From positions 62,001 to 126,000 of the forward strand of contig PABA01000048.1 in the NCBI GenBank assembly GCA_002699025.1: a DNA stretch of 64,000 nt, read 5' to 3'. Source of the stretch: Sandaracinus sp. (GTDB lineage Bacteria; Myxococcota_A; Polyangia; Polyangiales; Houyiibacteriaceae). Positions within the stretch are counted from its first letter, which is position 1. Every line of letters starts with the position of its first letter. Positions 60,029 to 64,000 of the stretch are shown here, in pieces. The notes under the pieces are model-generated. The model did not search any database. It had not been told where the DNA came from and saw only the letters and a program-made list of their open reading frames with translations. Both the position numbers and the translations under genes were made by a program.

Positions 60029-61251
60029 GCCTGCTCCTCCTGCGGGGGCGAGGAGAGGGGGCGGCGCGCGCGGTCGGGCTCGACCTTGCGGAGGCGGGCG
60101 TGGATGCGCTCGGCGGGCTCGTCCTTGCCGCGCGCCTCGAGCACCGCGGCGAGGCCGCGGAGGGCCGGGGCGTGCTCCTTGGACCAGCGCTTCCGCGCGA
60201 AGTCGACGGCCTTGCGGTAGGTGCGCTCGGCGCGCTTCAGCTCGCCGCGTTCGGCGTGGGCGTCGGCGAGGCGGGTCCAGGTGAGGTGCTTGCCCATGCG
60301 GTCCTTCTGGATGGCGGCGTGCCAGCTCGAGAGGGCGCCCTCGAGGTCGCCGGCTGCGCGCTGGAGGTCGCCGAGGCGGCGCCAGATCCAGGCGGCGCGG
60401 CGCTCGGGTCGGGTGTGGGCCTCGAGCCAGCGGATGGCCTCGGGGAGGTCGCCGCGGGCTTCGGCGACCTCGGAGAGGCGCACGAGGAGGTGGTCGCGGC
60501 GGGGCGGGCCCTTGGCGTCGAGGGCGAGGCGGAAGGCGCGCTCGGCGTGGTCGAGCTCGCCGTTCGCGAGGCAGGCGCGGCCGGCGAGGTCGAGGCGGTG
60601 CATGGGGTCGAGGTGGTCGTGGGGGGCGTCGGCCCGCTGGCAGGCGAAGGCGAGGCGGCGGGCGAGCTTCACCCGGCCCAGGCGCAGGGCGGAGCGGCCG
60701 GCGGCGTAGAGGGCCTTGGCGTGGGTCTTCCGGAGGTCGCCGCGCTCGCGGAGGGGCGCGGGGAGGGCGCGGTAGGCGGTGATGGCGGCGAGGAAGGCGC
60801 GGAGGGCGACCTTGTCGTGGGCGCTCTCCACCTGGGCCTCGAAGACGCCGAGGCGGTAGAGGTCCTTGACGCTCTGCGGGTCGAGCTCGAGGGCCTCGGC
60901 GACCCAGCGGCGGAAGCCGTCGCGGGCCTCCTCGAGGGAGAAGGCCTGGTCGGGGTCGCGGGGGCGGCGGCGGACGAGGGCGGCCTCGTAGTGGACGTAG
61001 GCGAGGGCCGAGGCGCGGCGCCAGGTGGGGGCGAGCTGGAAGGTGGCGCGCCAGAGGTCGGCGGCGTCGCGGTAGCGGGCGAGGCGGCCGAGGGCGAAGG
61101 CGACCTCGTCGGCGAGGGGGAGCCAGGCGGGGTCGAGGGGCTCGGGGAGGAGGGGGGCGAGGGCGGCGATGGCGGGCCAGTCGCAGCGCTTCTTGGCGTC
61201 GCGGGCGGCGAGGAGGTGGAGGCGGGGGGATTCGGGGGCGGGGTGCTGCAT
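60025..61251 (-). CDS. TPR-repeat protein of the CRISPR adaptation operon
   Basis: A 408-residue all-helical protein made of tetratricopeptide-like repeats, e.g. PTWRRASALAYVHYEAALV, GDLPEAIRWLEAHTRPERRA, GDLEGALSSWHAAIQKD and GELKRAERTYRKAVDFARKR. Such a protein is regularly found beside CAPP-type primases in type III loci and presumably scaffolds the adaptation complex. ATG 61251 is the first gene after a GTCAGAT-15-CGTC promoter (61275-61300), so TPR-CAPP-cas1-cas2 form one transcription unit separable from the cmr genes. Confidence 0.8.
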   Translation of the reverse strand: MQHPAPESPRLHLLAARDAKKRCDWPAIAALAPLLPEPLDPAWLPLADEVAFALGRLARYRDAADLWRATFQLAPTWRRASALAYVHYEAALVRRRPRDPDQAFSLEEARDGFRRWVAEALELDPQSVKDLYRLGVFEAQVESAHDKVALRAFLAAITAYRALPAPLRERGDLRKTHAKALYAAGRSALRLGRVKLARRLAFACQRADAPHDHLDPMHRLDLAGRACLANGELDHAERAFRLALDAKGPPRRDHLLVRLSEVAEARGDLPEAIRWLEAHTRPERRAAWIWRRLGDLQRAAGDLEGALSSWHAAIQKDRMGKHLTWTRLADAHAERGELKRAERTYRKAVDFARKRWSKEHAPALRGLAAVLEARGKDEPAERIHARLRKVEPDRARRPLSSPPQEEQA

Positions 61252-61274
61252 GGCGCGTCGTCCTTCGGAGGAGG

Positions 61275-61300
61275 GACGCGCGCGGGGCGGCGGATCTGAC
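61275..61300 (-). promoter_or_regulatory. ECF-like promoter motif (GTCAGAT-15-CGTC) for the adaptation operon
   Basis: On the minus strand GTCAGAT at 61300-61294, 15 nt, CGTC at 61278-61275, then 23 nt to ATG 61251. It lies in the 94-bp gap between cas6 and the TPR gene. Confidence 0.65.
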
Positions 61301-61345
61301 GGCTGGGCGCGGTTGGGGGCGCGGTCGGGGACGAGCGCGGCGCGT

Positions 61346-62266
61346 TCAGTCGGCGCTCAGGCTGACGTCGAAGGCGCCGAGGCCGAGGGCCGTGCCCTTG
61401 CCGAGGCCGAAGGGGCGGGCGGCGTGGAGGAGGGCGGCGAGGGGCGCGACCTCGCCGCGGAGGAGGGCGCCGCCGAGGCTGCCGTGGACGGGGTGGCGGC
61501 GGCGCTGGCGGGCCGAGTAGCGCTTCTCTCGGAAGGGGCTCCACTGGCCGTCGACGAGCTCGAGGTCGCGGGTGAGGCGCTCGGCGAGCTCGACGAGGTG
61601 GACCTCGGCGGGGGGCTCGCCGTAGGCGGCCTGGAGGGCGGCGAGGCGACGGGCGGCGGCGAGGGCGAGATCGTAGGGGCGGGGACGCTCGAGGAGGGCG
61701 CCGTCGCGGCGGAGGACGAGGGGGGTGTGCGTGGCGAAGCGGAGGACCCGGGGGGTCGGCGGGGCCTGGAGGGGGGCGACCGTCTCGCGGAGGGGGAGGT
61801 CGGTGAGGGCGCCGTCGACGAGGAGCGGGCGGCCGGCAGAGCGGAGGGCCTCGACGCGGACGCGCTGGCGTTCGCGGCCGAAGTCGAGCTCCGGGAGCTG
61901 GGTCGTGAGGGCCTCGAGGAGCGCGGTGAGGGAGGTGGGGTCGCGGTGGAGGGCGACGAGCTCGAAGCGGAGGGGGGCGCCCGGGGAGAGGTGGCGGCGG
62001 CGGGCGGCGACGGAGGGGGGACGGAGGGCGAGGGGCGGGACGTCGGCGACGGGGAGCCAGGCGGGGAGCGGGGCGTGGTGGGGGCGGAGCCAGCGGGCGG
62101 CGGAGGGGCTCTCGGCGTGGGTCTCGGCGGCGTCGCGGTGGCGGAGGGCCTGACCGAGGGCGCCGTGGAAGGTGGAGCCGAGCCAGCCGGGGAGCTCGAG
62201 CGGGGTGGCGGCGCGGAGGGTGAGGGCAAGGCGGACGAAGGGGGGCGGGGTGAAGGGGAGGCTCAC
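61346..62266 (-). CDS. cas6: Cas6-family pre-crRNA endoribonuclease
   Basis: A 306-residue RAMP protein with two ferredoxin-like halves. The N-terminus (PPFVRLALTLRAATPLELPG, then STFHGALGQAL) and the C-terminal glycine loop (PFGLGKGTALGLGAFDV) are the Cas6 signature. It cuts the long CRISPR transcript inside each repeat, leaving the 8-nt ATTGAGAC handle. A catalytic His cannot be fixed from sequence; the region RRRHPVHGSLGG is a candidate. The GTG start at 62266 overlaps the cmr6 stop by four bases. Longer minus-strand frames across cmr6 are shadows. Confidence 0.8.
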   Translation of the reverse strand: MSLPFTPPPFVRLALTLRAATPLELPGWLGSTFHGALGQALRHRDAAETHAESPSAARWLRPHHAPLPAWLPVADVPPLALRPPSVAARRRHLSPGAPLRFELVALHRDPTSLTALLEALTTQLPELDFGRERQRVRVEALRSAGRPLLVDGALTDLPLRETVAPLQAPPTPRVLRFATHTPLVLRRDGALLERPRPYDLALAAARRLAALQAAYGEPPAEVHLVELAERLTRDLELVDGQWSPFREKRYSARQRRRHPVHGSLGGALLRGEVAPLAALLHAARPFGLGKGTALGLGAFDVSLSAD

Positions 62267-63621
62267 TGGGGGACGACCTCCTCGACGCGCCAGCGGTCGC
62301 CTTTGCGGCTCAGGCGGGCGCGGACGCGGGTGGGTTCGCTGCCGAGGGCGTCGGAGCCGGGGATGTCGTTGGGGTGGCGGGCGGTGACTGGGGTCGAGGG
62401 ATCGTCCTCGAGGTGCCCTTCGAAGACGATGCTGGGCTTCTTCTTCTTCCTCTTCTTCTTCTTGCCCTTCTTCACCATGACGCGGTGGGCGGTGCCGACG
62501 GCCCAGGTCGTGGCCTCGGTCGCGTCGCTCGCGGAAGCGTCGGCGACGGGGGGCGCGGGGGTCGGGGCCTCGAGCGCCTGCAGGAGCCAGCGCTCTTCGT
62601 CGGTGCGCTTGTCGCTCGCGAGCCACTTCTTCCAGCCCTTGCGCTTCCGTGCGATGAGGTTGCGGGCGATGGCGAGGAGCTCTTCGTCGGGGAGGAGGCC
62701 GCGCTTGCCGAGGAGCTCGCGGGCGACGCCCCGGCGGGCGCCGGGGCCGGTGTCGCGCTTCTCGATGCCCTCGAGATCGGCACGCGCGCGCGCCTGGAGC
62801 TCTTCGTGCTGGCGTCGCTTCTCTTCGCGAGCCCGCTTCTCCTCGAGCTCCCGCTGCTCCTCGGGCGTTGGCTCGAGAGCGAAGCGGCCGTAGCCGGCGG
62901 CGGTCTTGCCGCCGATGCCGTCGAGCTCGAGGGCTTCGGCGAGGAGCTGCTGGGCGCGGTCGACCCAGTCGTGGGGGCCGGTGAGGGCCAGGAGGTAAGT
63001 GCCGTGGGCGCTGAGGAAGGTGATGGGGGTGGGGGAGTCGCTGTCGAGGGGGGCGGCTGTGCCCGCGTAGTAGTCCTTGTGGTGCGGGGTCATCACGTCG
63101 AGGGCGAGGGGCGGCTTCGTGCCTTCGGGGAGCCACCAGGCGTCGTGGAAGGTGACCCAGCCTCGGGCCTCGACGTCGCCGAAGAGGGCCCGGTGGTGCT
63201 CGCCGGCCTCCTGGCCGGGCTCGGCCGGGGCGGCCCAGGCGCGGCCGCGGGCGTGGGCGGCCTTGGCGGCGAGGCCCTTGAGGGCGCTCCCGGGGATGTA
63301 GGGGAGGCCCCAGGGGCGGAGGAGGCGGAGGCCGGTCTCGCGGACGGAGGCGTCGCCGAGGCCGAGGATGAAGCGGCCGGTGCAGGTGAGCTTCCTGAGG
63401 CGCGTGTGGGGGAGGGCGCGGAGGCCGGCCTCTCGGCGTTCGATGGCGCGCGCGTAGGTCTCAGGGATGCGCACCTTCTTGATGACCTTCTCTGCGTACT
63501 CGCCATGCTGCTTCTGGTCAGTGGCCGTCGGGAGGAGCTCGAGGGCGGTGGAGAGGTTGGTGTCCTCGGCGAGCGCGATCCCGTCGAGCGGCTTTCGGCG
63601 AGGGTTGTCGTGCCCGCTCAC
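62263..63621 (-). CDS. cmr6: Type III-B effector RAMP protein Cmr6
   Basis: A 452-residue Cmr6, the end-cap RAMP of the Cmr complex. It shows the family motif PYIPGSALKGLAAKAAHARG near residues 110-130, the LTCTGRFILGLGDASVRETG strand region before it and a DGIGGKTAAGYGRF glycine loop near 245. The C-terminal ~200 residues are an extension: a charged coiled coil (EEQRELEEKRAREEKRRQHE) and a Lys-rich stretch (KKGKKKKRKKKK), longer than usual for Cmr6 and possibly RNA-binding. The start is GTG 63621, overlapping the cmr5 stop. Confidence 0.85.
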   Translation of the reverse strand: MSGHDNPRRKPLDGIALAEDTNLSTALELLPTATDQKQHGEYAEKVIKKVRIPETYARAIERREAGLRALPHTRLRKLTCTGRFILGLGDASVRETGLRLLRPWGLPYIPGSALKGLAAKAAHARGRAWAAPAEPGQEAGEHHRALFGDVEARGWVTFHDAWWLPEGTKPPLALDVMTPHHKDYYAGTAAPLDSDSPTPITFLSAHGTYLLALTGPHDWVDRAQQLLAEALELDGIGGKTAAGYGRFALEPTPEEQRELEEKRAREEKRRQHEELQARARADLEGIEKRDTGPGARRGVARELLGKRGLLPDEELLAIARNLIARKRKGWKKWLASDKRTDEERWLLQALEAPTPAPPVADASASDATEATTWAVGTAHRVMVKKGKKKKRKKKKPSIVFEGHLEDDPSTPVTARHPNDIPGSDALGSEPTRVRARLSRKGDRWRVEEVVPQ

Positions 63622-64000
63622 GTCTCGTTCCCCCGGTCGGCGTCGGCGTGGTCGATCTTCAGGACGCCCTGGACCATGCGGCGGTACCAGCTCGCGCAGA
63701 GGGTCGCCTCGTGGGTGAGGCGGAGGTAGGTGGTGAGCTTCGCCTCGCGGACCTTCTTCAGGAGAGCGTCGGCGTCGCGGATTTCGTCGTCGACGCGCCG
63801 AAGCTGCTTGGCGAGGTGGTCGAGCAGCTCCTTCTGGTCCTCGTTGCCGCGGCTCTGGACGAAGTGGAGCGCCTGGCAGAGGCCGGCCGAGGTGATGAGG
63901 GCCGGCAGCTTGTGGACCATGGTCGCGTACTTCTTGCGGGCGCCCTCGTCCTTCTCGAGGAAGGAGGCGACGTGGCGGTGGGCGAGGGCGGCGCGCTCTT
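63618..64000 (-). CDS. cmr5: Type III-B small subunit Cmr5 (partial, runs off window)
   Basis: The frame stays open to the window end and reads ERAALAHRHVASFLEKDEGA, then ARKKYATMVHKLPALITSAG and LCQALHFVQSRG. This is the helical Cmr5 pattern 'RK.Y......LP.LI...GL.QAL.F'. At least 127 residues are visible and the N-terminus is missing; the ATG at 63920 is internal, not the start. Cmr5 lines the Cmr filament along the crRNA-target duplex. The rest of the cmr operon (Cmr1-4, including the Cas10 signal synthase needed for Csx1) should lie beyond the right edge. Confidence 0.85.
   Translation of the reverse strand, partial: ERAALAHRHVASFLEKDEGARKKYATMVHKLPALITSAGLCQALHFVQSRGNEDQKELLDHLAKQLRRVDDEIRDADALLKKVREAKLTTYLRLTHEATLCASWYRRMVQGVLKIDHADADRGNET

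Noticed and set aside
58556-60220. Long plus-strand frames opposite the CAPP and TPR genes (also 60100-61299, 61169-62893, 62374-63729)
   Set aside because: They give Gly/Glu/Ala-rich translations and are antisense to genes with recognisable CRISPR motifs.
1-64000. tRNA, rRNA, intact insertion sequences or prophage structural genes
   Set aside because: Looked for by eye and not found; a tRNA scan would be needed to exclude a tRNA fully.

Overview
The window is GC-rich, densely coding DNA from what is probably a myxobacterium of the Sandaracinus/Polyangia type. The evidence is lipoproteins whose lipobox is followed by Asp/Ala spacers, a TIGR02996-type repeat-companion domain joined to DUF1963, an FGE-type sulfatase-modifying domain, and strongly G/C-biased third codon positions. 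This is inference from gene style; no marker gene is present. No tRNA, rRNA or complete insertion sequence was seen.

Layout. 0-14 kb is mixed accessory DNA: an RHS remnant, an SF1 (TRANK1/UvrD-like) helicase, a DUF4145-like/FGE membrane protein, a GRDP-like and TauD-like pair, two lipoproteins, a DUF1963 protein, a DEDDh exonuclease, and a Ser/Thr kinase fused to a HEPN domain. 14-22.7 kb holds a DUF3800-like protein, an ECF-like sigma factor, an unknown protein, a Lon-type (S16) protease without an AAA+ domain, a Cas4-like PD-(D/E)XK nuclease, an unknown protein and an SF1 helicase. The last five are packed head to tail. 22.7-35 kb carries an unknown zinc-finger protein, a GIY-YIG-like gene pair, the sbcDC repair operon, a DUF429 protein, a HEPN-like protein and a Csx1-type CRISPR ancillary effector. 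35.6-51.1 kb is a five-gene operon (type I-like DNA methyltransferase, specificity subunit, NERD/kinase/AlbA/kinase/P-loop giant, 562-aa protein, HerA-like ATPase) that matches a compact methylation-associated defence system (MADS-like). 53.2-56.6 kb is a 46-repeat CRISPR array. 57-64 kb is a type III-B cas locus on the minus strand: cas2, cas1, a CRISPR-associated primase-polymerase, a TPR protein, cas6, cmr6 and a partial cmr5 cut by the window edge.

The most striking signal is not a gene. The two-part motif GTCAGAT - 14 or 15 nt - CGTC occurs ahead of at least eight transcription units on both strands, and two more carry close variants. The CGTC half usually ends only 7-12 nt before the start codon. 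CGTC is the classical -10 element of ECF sigma promoters. The genes behind these sites are mostly nucleases, helicases, repair genes (sbcDC), the CRISPR adaptation operon and the sigma/Lon/nuclease/helicase cluster itself. The simplest reading is one ECF-like regulon of defence and DNA-repair genes, probably giving leaderless mRNAs. The sigma-like protein at 15.1 kb and its neighbouring Lon-type protease are the obvious candidate regulators, reminiscent of the protease-released sigma factor of CalpL-T-S type III CRISPR signalling. That link is a hypothesis.

The MADS-like island lies between a 43-bp direct repeat at 35.3 kb and a near-identical copy at 53.2 kb that abuts the distal end of the CRISPR array. 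This suggests the island was inserted into a once more compact CRISPR locus and separated csx1 from the array.
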